Below, piece by piece: positions 1 through 7,350 of a stretch of DNA of 14,959 nucleotides. The position numbers and the translations under genes were made by a program. The stretch's first letter is position 1. The number at the start of each line of letters is the position of its first letter. A model generated the notes under the pieces. The model saw only the letters and a list, made by a program, of their open reading frames with translations, made no database searches and was not told where the DNA came from. Source of the stretch: Betaproteobacteria bacterium UBA5216 (GTDB lineage: Bacteria; Pseudomonadota; Gammaproteobacteria; Burkholderiales; SG8-41); the NCBI GenBank assembly GCA_002412495.1, contig DHVE01000039.1, forward strand, positions 1 to 14,959, written 5' to 3'.

Positions 1-2
1 CC

Positions 3-1070
3 TTGTGCGAGCCCAGCGTGGGCATGCATCCGAGCGCGGCGCTCGGCGTGCCGGGGCTGGCCGTGGCGCAGGGGCGCAAGAAATCGGGCCGTGAATTGAT
101 CGAAGCCTTCGTTGCGGGGTTTGAGATTTTGTATCGCATCGGTCAGGCCACGCACCACTCGCCGGAAAAACTCGGCTTTCATGCGCCGGGCGTGATGGGC
201 GTGTACGGTGTGTCGTGCGTGGTGGCGAAACTCTTTAATGAAAGCGCGGAACAGATGGCGCACGCCTTCGGTATCGCGGGTTCGATGAGTTCCGGGTTGA
301 TGGAGTTTTCACGCAGCGGCGGCTTGGTCAAGCGTCTGCACCTGGGGCGCGCGGCGGAAGGGGGTTTCCTGGCGGCGGCGCTGGCGCGCGACGGCTACAC
401 CGGCCCCGCCGAAGTGCTGGAAGGCAAATACGGTTCGTTGAACACGTTCTGCCGCGACGCGGAGCCGGAACGCATGAACAAAGACCTCGGCGTGGTGTGG
501 CACACGATGAAAACCAAGTTCAAGCGTTACGCCTGCCACGCCAACGCGCAAGTGCCGGTCACGCTGGCGCTCGAACTCAAGGCGAAACACGGCATTTCCG
601 GCGACGACGTGGCGCGCATCGCGCTGGCGGTCAACGAAAAGAGTTTGAGCCATCACAATATTCCGGAGCCGGCCGATCTCGCAATGGCGCAATACAGCGT
701 GCCGTTCAGCACGGCGCTGGCGCTGTTTTTTGACGCGACCGATCCGTGGGTGTTTTGCGACAAAAATGTCAATGATCCGCGCATCCGCGCGCTGTCGAAA
801 TCCGCGACGCTGGAGCCGATGCCCTCGGCAACCAGCCAGGTGGGCATGGCGACGCGCGTCACGCTGCATCTGAAAAGCGGAAAGACGGTAAGCCTTGAAG
901 GCGACAACTTCAAAGGTACGCCGTCGATGCCGCTGTCGCGCGGTGAATTGCTCGAAAAATTCCTCAAGCTCACCGCGCATCGCGCGCGGCCAAAAGCCGA
1001 GCGCCTGTTTTCACAACTGGCGGATGCGGAAAACATCAAGGACATGAGCACGCTGGATTTTGCGTTGTAG
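3..1070 (+). CDS. MmgE/PrpD family protein, 5' end outside the window
   Basis: This is the C-terminal 355 residues or so of an MmgE/PrpD family protein. The family normally runs to about 450 residues, so roughly the first 100 residues, including the true start, lie left of the window; the TTG at base 3 is only the first codon in frame. Family hallmarks seen are the helical stretch HAFGIAGSMSSGLMEF and the segment KRLHLGRAAEGGFLAAALA, followed by the usual GYTGP and EGKYG motifs. Known members are 2-methylcitrate dehydratase, cis-aconitate decarboxylase and many uncharacterised hydro-lyases in catabolic clusters. Here the neighbour is a Bug binding protein gene rather than prpB/prpC, so a propionate role is not supported and the substrate is unknown. 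It is a cytoplasmic enzyme with no membrane segments seen. Confidence 0.9.
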   Translation: MCEPSVGMHPSAALGVPGLAVAQGRKKSGRELIEAFVAGFEILYRIGQATHHSPEKLGFHAPGVMGVYGVSCVVAKLFNESAEQMAHAFGIAGSMSSGLMEFSRSGGLVKRLHLGRAAEGGFLAAALARDGYTGPAEVLEGKYGSLNTFCRDAEPERMNKDLGVVWHTMKTKFKRYACHANAQVPVTLALELKAKHGISGDDVARIALAVNEKSLSHHNIPEPADLAMAQYSVPFSTALALFFDATDPWVFCDKNVNDPRIRALSKSATLEPMPSATSQVGMATRVTLHLKSGKTVSLEGDNFKGTPSMPLSRGELLEKFLKLTAHRARPKAERLFSQLADAENIKDMSTLDFAL

Positions 1071-1093
1071 ATGCCGTGGATGCCGGATCCAGC

Positions 1094-2128
1094 ATGATCC
1101 GTTCCCCCCGGTTATTTCCGTGCGGGAAGGACAACACGGGGTTTTTGATTAAAGCAACCGTTCAAACGTTGAAGTGGCTCGCCTCTGCAGTGTTGCTTTA
1201 CATGGGCGCGCCGTTGCAGGCCGCTGAAACGTATCCTGTTAAACCGGTTCGCATCATCGCGGCTTTTCCCCCGGGCGGATTTGTTGATCTGGGCGCGCGC
1301 GTGCTCTCCGCGCCGTTGAGCGCCGCGCTGGGGCAGCAGGTGATTGTTGACAATCGCGGTGGTGCGGGCGGTATTGTCGGCACCGAACTCGCGGCGCGCG
1401 CCGTACCCGATGGTTATACGCTGGTGGTGGGCAGCGTCGGCACGCACGCAGTGAATCAGGCGCTGTATCGCAAACTGCCGTATCATGTGCTGCGCGATTT
1501 TCAGCCGGTGACACGGCTGACGGACGCGCCCAGCATACTGGCCGTGCATCCGTCACTGCCGGTGAAGAGCGCCAAGGAATTGATTGTCCTTGCACGCGCC
1601 CAGCCGAAGAAAATTCTGTATGCGTCGGCGGGATCGGGCACGTCAACACATCTGGCGGCGGTGTTGTTTGAAAGTCTTGCCGGGATTCAACTCGTGCATG
1701 TACCCTACAAGGGCGGCGGACCGATGATCGTGGACGTGGTGGCGGGGCAGGTGCCGGTGACGTTCGGCACGGCCGCGACGGTGTCGCCGCACGCCAGGAG
1801 TGGACGGCTGCGCGGGCTGGGCGTGACCGGCAGCACGCGTTCCGCGACGTTGCCGGGATTGCCGACCATCGCTGAAAGCGGCGCGCCCGGCTATGAAATG
1901 CTCAATTGGCTGGGGCTGTTTGTGCCTGCTAATACACCGCGCGCCATCGTGGAACGGCTGAACACCGAGACGTTGCGCATTCTGGGCACGGCGGACGTGC
2001 GCGAGCGGCTGAATGCCGCCGGCGCCGAGCCTGCGGCGATGGCCACTGGCGAATTCTCCGCGTTCGTGAAAAGCGAAGTGGAGAAATGGGGCAAGGTGGT
2101 GGCGACGACCGGAATGAGCGCCGATTGA
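1094..2128 (+). CDS. Bug/TctC-family periplasmic solute-binding protein (copy 1)
   Basis: This is an orphan extracytoplasmic receptor of the tripartite tricarboxylate transporter (TctC/Bug) type, which binds organic acids in the periplasm. It has a hydrophobic signal segment (WLASAVLLYMGAPLQA) followed by AETYPVKPVRII, the ligand-loop motif AAFPPGGFVDLGAR, the domain-crossing motif DNRGGAGG, and VHVPYKGGGP. The start is uncertain. ATG 1094 gives 344 residues with a rather long n-region, GTG 1076 is also in frame, and TTG 1145 would give 327 residues and a normal signal peptide, with GGGAAGG lying about 14 bases upstream. The gene begins about 24 bases after the PrpD-like gene and probably shares its transcript. 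No TctA or TctB membrane subunit gene is in the window, as is common for Bug genes. Confidence 0.9.
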   Translation: MIRSPRLFPCGKDNTGFLIKATVQTLKWLASAVLLYMGAPLQAAETYPVKPVRIIAAFPPGGFVDLGARVLSAPLSAALGQQVIVDNRGGAGGIVGTELAARAVPDGYTLVVGSVGTHAVNQALYRKLPYHVLRDFQPVTRLTDAPSILAVHPSLPVKSAKELIVLARAQPKKILYASAGSGTSTHLAAVLFESLAGIQLVHVPYKGGGPMIVDVVAGQVPVTFGTAATVSPHARSGRLRGLGVTGSTRSATLPGLPTIAESGAPGYEMLNWLGLFVPANTPRAIVERLNTETLRILGTADVRERLNAAGAEPAAMATGEFSAFVKSEVEKWGKVVATTGMSAD

Positions 2129-2154
2129 TTCGGGCAACGGATGCCACGGTGAAC

Positions 2155-2260
2155 AATACGAATGGATTGCGCGTGCTGGCGGTCACCGGATTGCGACGCG
2201 TTGCAGATTTTCCCGATGTTCCGGTCATGGTGGAGACACAGCCGGTATTTAATGGGAATG
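2155..2260 (+). pseudogene. Decayed fragment of a second Bug/TctC gene
   Basis: In the frame starting at 2161 the translation reads NGLRVLAVTGLRRVADFPDV followed by PVMVET. This matches the conserved Bug/TctC segment of the form G-K-L-R-x-L-A-V-T-x-x-x-R-x-x-x-L-P-D-V-P-T-x-x-E. The upstream Bug gene has the same segment near 1796-1890, in another frame and with clearly different residues, so this is not a simple read-on of that gene. No start, signal peptide or remaining domain is present and the similarity fades after about 2260. I read it as the remnant of a deleted neighbouring Bug gene; a chance match is possible but the run of conserved positions makes it unlikely. Confidence 0.6.
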
Positions 2261-2314
2261 CAAGGCTGTGTTGTTCATTCCCGCAGGCATGCCCTCGCTT
2301 ATTGCAGGCCAGTC

Positions 2315-2992
2315 TCAGCTTGCCGCAGCCAGGTTTTTCCAGCCGTCCCAGCGCACGCGCGCGATAACTTCAAAATCCTTGCCGAGTGGATTAATGATCG
2401 CGGCTTCGCCTTCCGCGAGATACGGCGCGCCCGCGATCGCGTAAAACGGATTGCCGTGACTGACGATAATCGTATTGCGTGATGTGCCGGGGCCTTTGTC
2501 GAAAAGCGCGCGCAGCGCATCGTAGTGGATGGACGGTTTTTCGCCGGCAACGCCGCCACGCGCTTCGGGCGCGGGTTTGAAGCTGCCGAATGCGAGCTTC
2601 GCGACTTCAACCGTGCGGCAGCGCGGGCTGGCCAGTATGTCCCCGATGGGGATGCCGAGTGCGCGCATGTCTTCGCCAATGCGCCTGGCTTCATCGCGGC
2701 CCTTGCTGGTGAGCGGACGCTGATTTTCGCAGTCGTCATCGCTGCGCGATTTTGTGTCGTCGCGGCTGAAATCCGTGGACGTGTGGCGAAAATAAATCGT
2801 GTAGCCGCCGCGCTTCAGTTCGGCGAGCAATGCCGCAGCCGGCAATTCTTTCGCGGGTGTGGCGCTGCGGCCCGGCGCGGGAGGCGGCACCGCGCCAAAT
2901 TGCGGCGCGGCGGTTTGGGCGTCTGCTATGGGCCAAGGGTTGGCTAATAAAAAACATAATATAAACAAATGGTTGTGTAATTTTCGCGGCAT
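2315..2992 (-). CDS. Exported histidine phosphatase family protein
   Basis: This is a phosphohistidine-dependent phosphatase of the phosphoglycerate mutase-like superfamily, about 225 residues. The ATG at 2992 is preferred over an in-frame GTG at 3040 because it has AAGG upstream and puts a signal peptide directly at the N-terminus (HNHLFILCFLLANPWPIADA), so the protein is probably periplasmic. A Pro/Ala-rich linker (residues 28-52) precedes the catalytic domain. The core motif is YFRHT (Arg69, His70, with Thr in place of the usual Gly), followed by SPRCRT (Arg124) and VSHGNP (His179); these are the expected phosphate-pocket residues. The substrate cannot be told. It is convergent with the Bug gene at 1094-2128, and its N-terminal coding part is locally AT-rich compared with its neighbours. 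Confidence 0.85.
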   Translation of the reverse strand: MPRKLHNHLFILCFLLANPWPIADAQTAAPQFGAVPPPAPGRSATPAKELPAAALLAELKRGGYTIYFRHTSTDFSRDDTKSRSDDDCENQRPLTSKGRDEARRIGEDMRALGIPIGDILASPRCRTVEVAKLAFGSFKPAPEARGGVAGEKPSIHYDALRALFDKGPGTSRNTIIVSHGNPFYAIAGAPYLAEGEAAIINPLGKDFEVIARVRWDGWKNLAAAS

Positions 2993-3040
2993 GCCTTTGC
3001 CTTGTTTGCTGGTAAATTTCAAGCATAGCGCGGAATGCAC

Positions 3041-3244
3041 CAGCAGACTTGAAAAGCCGGATTTAATCCCAAGTTTGTAATAGCGTGACGGGCCTATTGG
3101 ATGGGATGGCGGATAGCCGCACTGCGTCCGTGGGAATTACCCAGGTGCGCTGTAACCAACCGGCGAACGGCGCGTTATTGAAATTGCAGGGCCAAACTAA
3201 ATGTACCAGGCAGCACGAACAGCGCAACGGGAAGGAGGCAGCTT
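3041..3244. other. Divergent intergenic region between phosphatase and DUF3567 genes
   Basis: This non-coding stretch lies between two divergently transcribed genes (204 bases from the in-frame GTG at 3040, or 252 bases from the preferred ATG at 2992). It holds the ribosome binding site of the DUF3567 gene at its right end. A TGTAAT hexamer at 3076-3081 resembles a -10 box, but no -35 hexamer at proper spacing is seen. I see no RNA gene, repeat or open reading frame in it. Confidence 0.4.
3232..3238 (+). promoter_or_regulatory. Strong Shine-Dalgarno (AAGGAGG) of the DUF3567 gene
   Basis: A full AAGGAGG match to the anti-Shine-Dalgarno lies 6 bases before the ATG at 3245. It fixes that start and suggests efficient translation, in contrast to the weak sites of most other genes here. 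Confidence 0.85.
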
Positions 3245-3478
3245 ATGAACGTGGTCTATAACAGCGACAATTACTACGTGGTCGAGTACGCCGACCGGCA
3301 CGGTTTCGAGCTGGTGGACAAGCACAGCCGGCGCAGCACCTTCTTTCATGGCGACGTTGGTGAAAAATTTGCCAATTCGATCAACGGCGTCATCGCCGAA
3401 GACGCTTCGCCCGAAAATATTGATGCGTTTCTCGGCAACTTTGATGTGCTGATGGGGCAACCGCTGGTGTTGCACTAA
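3245..3478 (+). CDS. DUF3567 family protein
   Basis: This small 77-residue cytoplasmic protein matches my recollection of the DUF3567 family. It opens with MNVVYNSDNYYVVEY, has the middle motif FELVDKHSRRSTFF followed by GDVGEKFANSI, and ends in QPLVLH. The family is short, has no known function and occurs mainly in betaproteobacteria, where it is usually a stand-alone gene. The start is fixed by the AAGGAGG ribosome binding site. It has no signal peptide or membrane segment. About 160 bases separate it from the monooxygenase gene, so it is likely its own transcription unit. The following GC-rich repeat (3489-3507) could fold but lacks a T-tract. Confidence 0.85.
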   Translation: MNVVYNSDNYYVVEYADRHGFELVDKHSRRSTFFHGDVGEKFANSINGVIAEDASPENIDAFLGNFDVLMGQPLVLH

Positions 3479-3641
3479 TTCTGCCATGCGCCGCAGGCCA
3501 CGCGGCGGATTGGCTGGGACGGCTTCTTGGGGCGCGGCTGCGCTGCTATTGCAATAGCGCTGGCGTTTGATATCTTCTGGTTTCTTTTAAATGGGGCGAG
3601 TCATTGCGTGGCTCGCGCGCACCGGAAGTCCTCCTGAAAAC

Positions 3642-4787
3642 ATGAATATCGCAATTGTTGGCGGTGGCATCGGCGGTCTGGCCACGGCTTTGGCCTTGAT
3701 ACAGGCGGGTTTCACCGTCACGGTGTATGAGCGCTCGGCCGAACTGGTGGATCAGGGCGCGGGCATTACGCTGGCACCAAACGCCACGCGCGTGCTCTAT
3801 CACCTCGGCCTCGGCCCCCAACTCGAAGAAACGTCGGTCACGCCGCCGCAAACGGAATACCGTCATTACCGCACCGGCGCCGTCATCATGCGTATGATGA
3901 CCCGGAATTTTCTTCAGATGTATGGCGCGCCGTACATGCGCCTGCACCGCTGGGATTTGCAGCACGCGATGATCACGCGCCTGACGGAGGTTGCGCCGGG
4001 TGCGCTGCGGCTCGGTGCCAGCGTGGAGCAAGTTGAGCCGCGCGGCGAACGCGTCGCGCTGAAATTTGCCGATGGCGGTGAAGTGACCGTGGATGTGGTG
4101 ATTGCCGCCGACGGCATACGCTCAGCCATTCGCGAAGCCTTGTTTCACCCGGCGCCGCCGGTGTTCGCCGGCTTTGTGGCGTGGCGCGGCCTGGTTGATA
4201 CCGCGGTGCTGCCGCCGCATTTGTGCGAATCGGCCGTGGCCTTTGGACAGGGGCGACATATCAACCGGTATCTGGTGCGGCGCGGCGAATTGCTGAACTT
4301 CATCGCCGTCGCGCATCGCGACAAATGGGAGGCGGAAGGCTGGATGATTCCGGCGCCGCTGGATGAATTTCTGGCTGAATTCGCCAGCTTCGACGAAGGC
4401 ACGCGCACGGTTATTTCGCGACCGGTGCGCGGTCAGGTCTACAAGTGGGGATTGTTTGGCCGCCCATGGCTGGAGCGTTGGTCGTCAGGACGGGTCGTGT
4501 TGCTCGGTGACGCGGCGCATCCGATGTTGCCTTTTCTGGGGCAGGGGGCGGCCAATGCGCTGGAAGATGCGATGATACTCACGCGCTGTCTCGTGGCGGA
4601 ATCCACGCCGGAACGCGCCTTTGCGTTGTATCAGCAAACCCGCGCGCCCAAGGTACGCGCGGCCACCGAGCAGGCGGCGCAACGCGGCCATCGCTATCTC
4701 GGGGAGCCCAACGCCGACAGCCTCAAGGGCAACGAGCCCGGTGCGGAATATGCCTACGACGCCGTCGCCGGGCCGCTGGGCGGTTAG
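3642..4787 (+). CDS. FAD-dependent aromatic-type monooxygenase
   Basis: This is a group A flavoprotein hydroxylase, 381 residues from ATG 3642, related to salicylate hydroxylase and 3-hydroxybenzoate 6-hydroxylase. Such enzymes use NAD(P)H and O2 to hydroxylate an aromatic ring. The N-terminal Rossmann motif is GGGIGG (residues 7-12) with an acidic Glu30 closing the second strand. The DG motif is IAADGIRS (157-158), and the second FAD motif is LLGDAAHPMLPFLGQGAANA (GD at 289-290). An upstream in-frame ATG at 3591 would add 17 residues before the dinucleotide fold, has no ribosome site and is less likely. It is convergent with the VOC gene, with only 18 bases between the two stop codons. A hydroxylase beside a VOC dioxygenase-like gene suggests aromatic catabolism; the substrate is unknown. 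Confidence 0.88.
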   Translation: MNIAIVGGGIGGLATALALIQAGFTVTVYERSAELVDQGAGITLAPNATRVLYHLGLGPQLEETSVTPPQTEYRHYRTGAVIMRMMTRNFLQMYGAPYMRLHRWDLQHAMITRLTEVAPGALRLGASVEQVEPRGERVALKFADGGEVTVDVVIAADGIRSAIREALFHPAPPVFAGFVAWRGLVDTAVLPPHLCESAVAFGQGRHINRYLVRRGELLNFIAVAHRDKWEAEGWMIPAPLDEFLAEFASFDEGTRTVISRPVRGQVYKWGLFGRPWLERWSSGRVVLLGDAAHPMLPFLGQGAANALEDAMILTRCLVAESTPERAFALYQQTRAPKVRAATEQAAQRGHRYLGEPNADSLKGNEPGAEYAYDAVAGPLGG

Positions 4788-4805
4788 CCGTGCACGTTAC
4801 AGGAA

Positions 4806-5378
4806 TCAGCGTTTAAGCAGCGACTTGTCGTGCACCACCGGGATTTGTCCCGGCGGCGGATTGGCTATGGCGGCTTCCAGCGATTTCGCGCCGCGCCATT
4901 GATCCTTGGGCCGGCTGATGCCCTCGGTGCCGATTTGATCGAGGCCCCAGTAGATTTCAAGGTTGTGCCCGTCGGGGTCGAGAAACTCCACTGCGATTTG
5001 CACGCCGGCACGGCGGCGGCCTTCAAACACGACGGTGGCGCCACTTGCGCGCAGATGATCGCGTGCACGAAACACTTCATCGAGCGTGCCGACCTCGAAC
5101 GCCATGTGATGCAACTCATGCGTTTGCGACGGTCCCGGCGCGCCACCGATCAACGCCACGCCGTGATGATCGGGATTCAGCCGCATGAACACCATGCCAC
5201 CGGGCATCATGTCCTCGCCGTAAATGTCCGACACCTTGAAGCCGAGCACGCCGGTATAAAAGGCGATCGAGCGTTTCAGGTCGGTGACCATCAGCACCAC
5301 ATGGCCGATTTTGCGCAAATCGAAAGGCGGCGCCTGGTTGCTGATGGCGGCGCGCAGGTCCTCGGTATTGATGGTCAT
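4806..5378 (-). CDS. VOC family protein (glyoxalase/extradiol dioxygenase-like)
   Basis: This is a 190-residue vicinal oxygen chelate protein. Metal ligand candidates are His26 (KIGHVVLMV), His91 (ELHHMAFEV) and Glu142 (HNLEIYWG), which is the usual His/His/Glu set. Typical flanking motifs are FYTGVLGFKV and FLDPDGHN. Family members include lactoylglutathione lyase, extradiol ring-cleavage dioxygenases and epimerases. The paired beta-alpha modules seen fit a single-chain dioxygenase-like enzyme of the catechol type, but this is not certain. ATG 5378 is chosen because longer frames (to 5399 or 5426) run into the REP-like repeat and encode repeat-derived residues. The gene is downstream of the class II aldolase gene on the same strand, separated by the repeat. 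Confidence 0.85.
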   Translation of the reverse strand: MTINTEDLRAAISNQAPPFDLRKIGHVVLMVTDLKRSIAFYTGVLGFKVSDIYGEDMMPGGMVFMRLNPDHHGVALIGGAPGPSQTHELHHMAFEVGTLDEVFRARDHLRASGATVVFEGRRRAGVQIAVEFLDPDGHNLEIYWGLDQIGTEGISRPKDQWRGAKSLEAAIANPPPGQIPVVHDKSLLKR

Positions 5379-5399
5379 GGTTGTTCCCAATGCAGTCAT

Positions 5400-5503
5400 C
5401 GTAGGTTGGGCTGACAAGCCCAACACAGCGCTCGTGGTTAAATGGAAAATTCGCGGTGTGCAAGATTCGATTCGTTGGGTTGGGCTTTTCAGCCCAACCT
5501 ACG
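5400..5503. repeat. Pair of inverted REP-like hairpins
   Basis: The 15-mer CGTAGGTTGGGCTGA at 5400-5414 recurs exactly as its reverse complement at 5489-5503. Each copy also holds its own hairpin. At 5405-5424 GTTGGGCT pairs with AGCCCAAC around GACA; at 5479-5498 the same 8-base arms close around TTTC. This is the layout of a REP doublet (two hairpins in opposite orientation, about 55 bases apart). Elements starting GTAGGTTGGGCTGA are, as I recall, common between genes of many proteobacteria. It lies between the aldolase stop and the VOC start and could attenuate or process the transcript. No transposase gene of the REP-associated type is in the window. Confidence 0.8.
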
Positions 5504-5537
5504 AACGGCTTCATTGTGGCAACGGCTGCAAGTGGCG

Positions 5538-6287
5538 TCAATCCAGCTTCGACCAACCCGGTTCATCCCGATCCAGAATCCGTTTCAATGCCTCAAGATG
5601 CAATGCCGCCTGCTGGCTTTCACCGGCCATCTGCCGTGCGGTTTTCTCGGCGATATCGTCGGGCACGAGCCGCAGCGGCTTGCCGGTGCTCATCGCCAGC
5701 ACCTGCTGCATGCAGGCTCGCTCAAGATAATACAGATCATCGAACGTCGCCGATACCGTGGGTCCGCACACGATAATGCCGTGATTGCCGAGAAACAACA
5801 CGTCCGCGTCGCCCATGGCCTTGCACATGCGTTCGCCCTCGGCATCGTCGAGCGCGAGTCCCTGATAGTTGTCGTCGTACGCCACGCGGTTACGGAATTT
5901 GAGCGATGTCTGGCTTGACCACGCGATCCGCCCGTCCTGCACCGCCGTAAGCGCGGTGGCGTAAGGCATGTGCGTGTGCATCACGCACGCTGCATGCGGG
6001 TTGCCGCGATGGATCGCGCTGTGTATAAAAAACGCCGTCGGCTCGACGCTGTGTTTGCCCGAAACCTTGCGGCCTTGCGCGTCAACCACCACCAGATCGG
6101 CGGGCGTGATCTCCGACCAGTGAAAGCCTTGCGGATTGATCAGGAAATGTCCGGGGTGGCCGGGCAGCGCAAGACTGAAATGATTGCAAATGCCTTCGCC
6201 CAGGCCCATGCGCGACGCGCTGCGCAGCGCGCACGTGAGATCGATGCGGGCTTGGGTTTCTTCGGAAAAGTTTGATTGAGGGTTCAT
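5538..6287 (-). CDS. Class II aldolase/adducin family protein
   Basis: This 249-residue cytoplasmic protein of the class II aldolase/adducin family is expected to be a metal-dependent aldolase, epimerase or decarboxylase. Metal ligand candidates are His104 and His106 in the motif CVMHTHMPYATAL, and His169 in LGNHGIIV. The N-terminal GEGICNHFSLALPG segment is typical, and Glu82 (SVEPTAFFIH) sits where the family carries an acidic catalytic residue. ATG 6287 is preferred over an upstream in-frame TTG at 6308. Neither has a ribosome binding site, and the ATG coincides with the expected transcription start of a good promoter. It is 38 bases downstream of a Bug gene on the same strand, suggesting that Bug supplies its substrate. 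The exact substrate is unknown. Confidence 0.88.
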   Translation of the reverse strand: MNPQSNFSEETQARIDLTCALRSASRMGLGEGICNHFSLALPGHPGHFLINPQGFHWSEITPADLVVVDAQGRKVSGKHSVEPTAFFIHSAIHRGNPHAACVMHTHMPYATALTAVQDGRIAWSSQTSLKFRNRVAYDDNYQGLALDDAEGERMCKAMGDADVLFLGNHGIIVCGPTVSATFDDLYYLERACMQQVLAMSTGKPLRLVPDDIAEKTARQMAGESQQAALHLEALKRILDRDEPGWSKLD

Positions 6288-6293
6288 TGCGTA

Positions 6294-6322
6294 AGTATAT
6301 GTTTTCAAATGAAAAATATAAA
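6294..6322 (-). promoter_or_regulatory. Putative promoter of the aldolase gene giving a leaderless mRNA
   Basis: On the minus strand TTTATA (6322-6317) and TATACT (6299-6294, five of six consensus bases) are 17 bases apart. Only six bases separate the -10 box from the ATG at 6287, so transcription should begin at about the A of the start codon. This agrees with the lack of any Shine-Dalgarno. The stretch is strikingly AT-rich within GC-rich surroundings. Confidence 0.5.
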
Positions 6323-6325
6323 CCG

Positions 6326-7318
6326 CTAGCCATCGGCGCGGATGCCGTGCGCCTTGATGATCGGCGACCAGCGCGCGCGTTCTTCGCGCACCAGCCGGCG
6401 GAATTCATCTGCCGTGGCGGGCGTGGGGATCACGCCTTGATTCGCGAGTTGTTGCGCCACGTCCGGTTTTTTGAGCGCGCTTGCCACCGCATCATGCAGC
6501 CGCCGCAGCGCGGGTGCCGGCGTGGCCGCGGGGGCCACGAGACCGGTGAGATTGTCCGACAGCACCTTGGGTAAGCTGGCTTCGGCCATGGTGGGTACGT
6601 CGGGCAGCAGCGGAATACGACGCGCGCTGGTTACCGCCAGCGCCTTCAGCGCGCCGGTGCGTATGAACGGCTGCACGCCCGACAAATCGGAAATCAGCGT
6701 CTGTACGCGACCGCCGATGGTGTCGTTGATCGCGAGACCGATGCCCTTGTACGGCACATGCACGAGGTTGACGCCGGCCTCCACCTTGAATAATTCCATC
6801 GCCAGACGCGTCAGTGATGTCGCACCCGCCGAACCGAAATTGAGTTTGCCCGGATGTGCTTTGGCGTGCGCGATCAACTCGGCGACCGAATGAAAATTCA
6901 GCTTCGCATCCGTCACCAGCACTTCGGGCGAATTCGAAATCAAGGCCACGGCGGTGTAATCCCGGTCGGGATCGTACGGCAGCGTGGCCGACAGCAGGGT
7001 GGCGGTAGCGAGCACGGTGGCATTGAGAAAGCCCGTGGTTTGTCCATCGGGCATGGCCTTGGCGAGGATATCGGCACCTGCGATGCCGGGGCGATTGTCG
7101 ATGATGACCGGTTGTCCAAGCTGCGCCGCCATTGCCTGCGCGACGATGCGTCCGCGAATATCCGACGACGAGCCCGCGGTGTAGGGCACAATGATACGCA
7201 AAGGGCGCACGGGCGCCGTTTGGGCAAGCGCGGGAACGGTGGCAGTGGCCGTGATTGCGGCGGTCGCCACCAGTGCCATGGCGCTGGCGAAGGTGCCGAG
7301 GGGCAAGGCGCTGTTCAT
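6326..7318 (-). CDS. Bug/TctC-family periplasmic solute-binding protein (copy 2)
   Basis: This is a 330-residue exported binding protein. An Ala-rich signal peptide ends near VPALAQ, followed by the mature start APVRPLRIIVPYTAGSSSDI. The ligand loop here is PYTAGSSSD instead of the PPGG-type loop of the other two copies, which hints at a different ligand. Conserved DNRPGIAG, VHVPYKGIG and LLPDVPTMAE segments are present. ATG 7318 is chosen because it starts the signal peptide directly; a longer frame to 7384 overlaps the preceding gene. It sits 32 bases after the membrane protein gene and 38 bases before the aldolase gene, so it is probably part of one minus-strand operon. No transporter membrane subunits are seen. 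Confidence 0.9.
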   Translation of the reverse strand: MNSALPLGTFASAMALVATAAITATATVPALAQTAPVRPLRIIVPYTAGSSSDIRGRIVAQAMAAQLGQPVIIDNRPGIAGADILAKAMPDGQTTGFLNATVLATATLLSATLPYDPDRDYTAVALISNSPEVLVTDAKLNFHSVAELIAHAKAHPGKLNFGSAGATSLTRLAMELFKVEAGVNLVHVPYKGIGLAINDTIGGRVQTLISDLSGVQPFIRTGALKALAVTSARRIPLLPDVPTMAEASLPKVLSDNLTGLVAPAATPAPALRRLHDAVASALKKPDVAQQLANQGVIPTPATADEFRRLVREERARWSPIIKAHGIRADG

Positions 7319-7350
7319 GACTTTCAAGTCATCACCCCCAAAAGTCCAGG

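Noticed and set aside
309..980. Long minus-strand open frames opposite the PrpD-like gene and other genes (also 1643-2137, 9353-9940, 11247-11792)
   Set aside because: They mirror GC-rich genes on the other strand, are rich in Arg, His and Ala, and show no known motif or start signal.
3489..3507. GC-rich inverted repeat after the DUF3567 gene as a terminator
   Set aside because: The six-base arms are short and no T-run follows on either strand.
4830..5414. 194-residue plus-strand frame opposite the VOC gene
   Set aside because: The minus strand carries the VOC metal ligands and motifs; this frame is a shadow and ends in the repeat.
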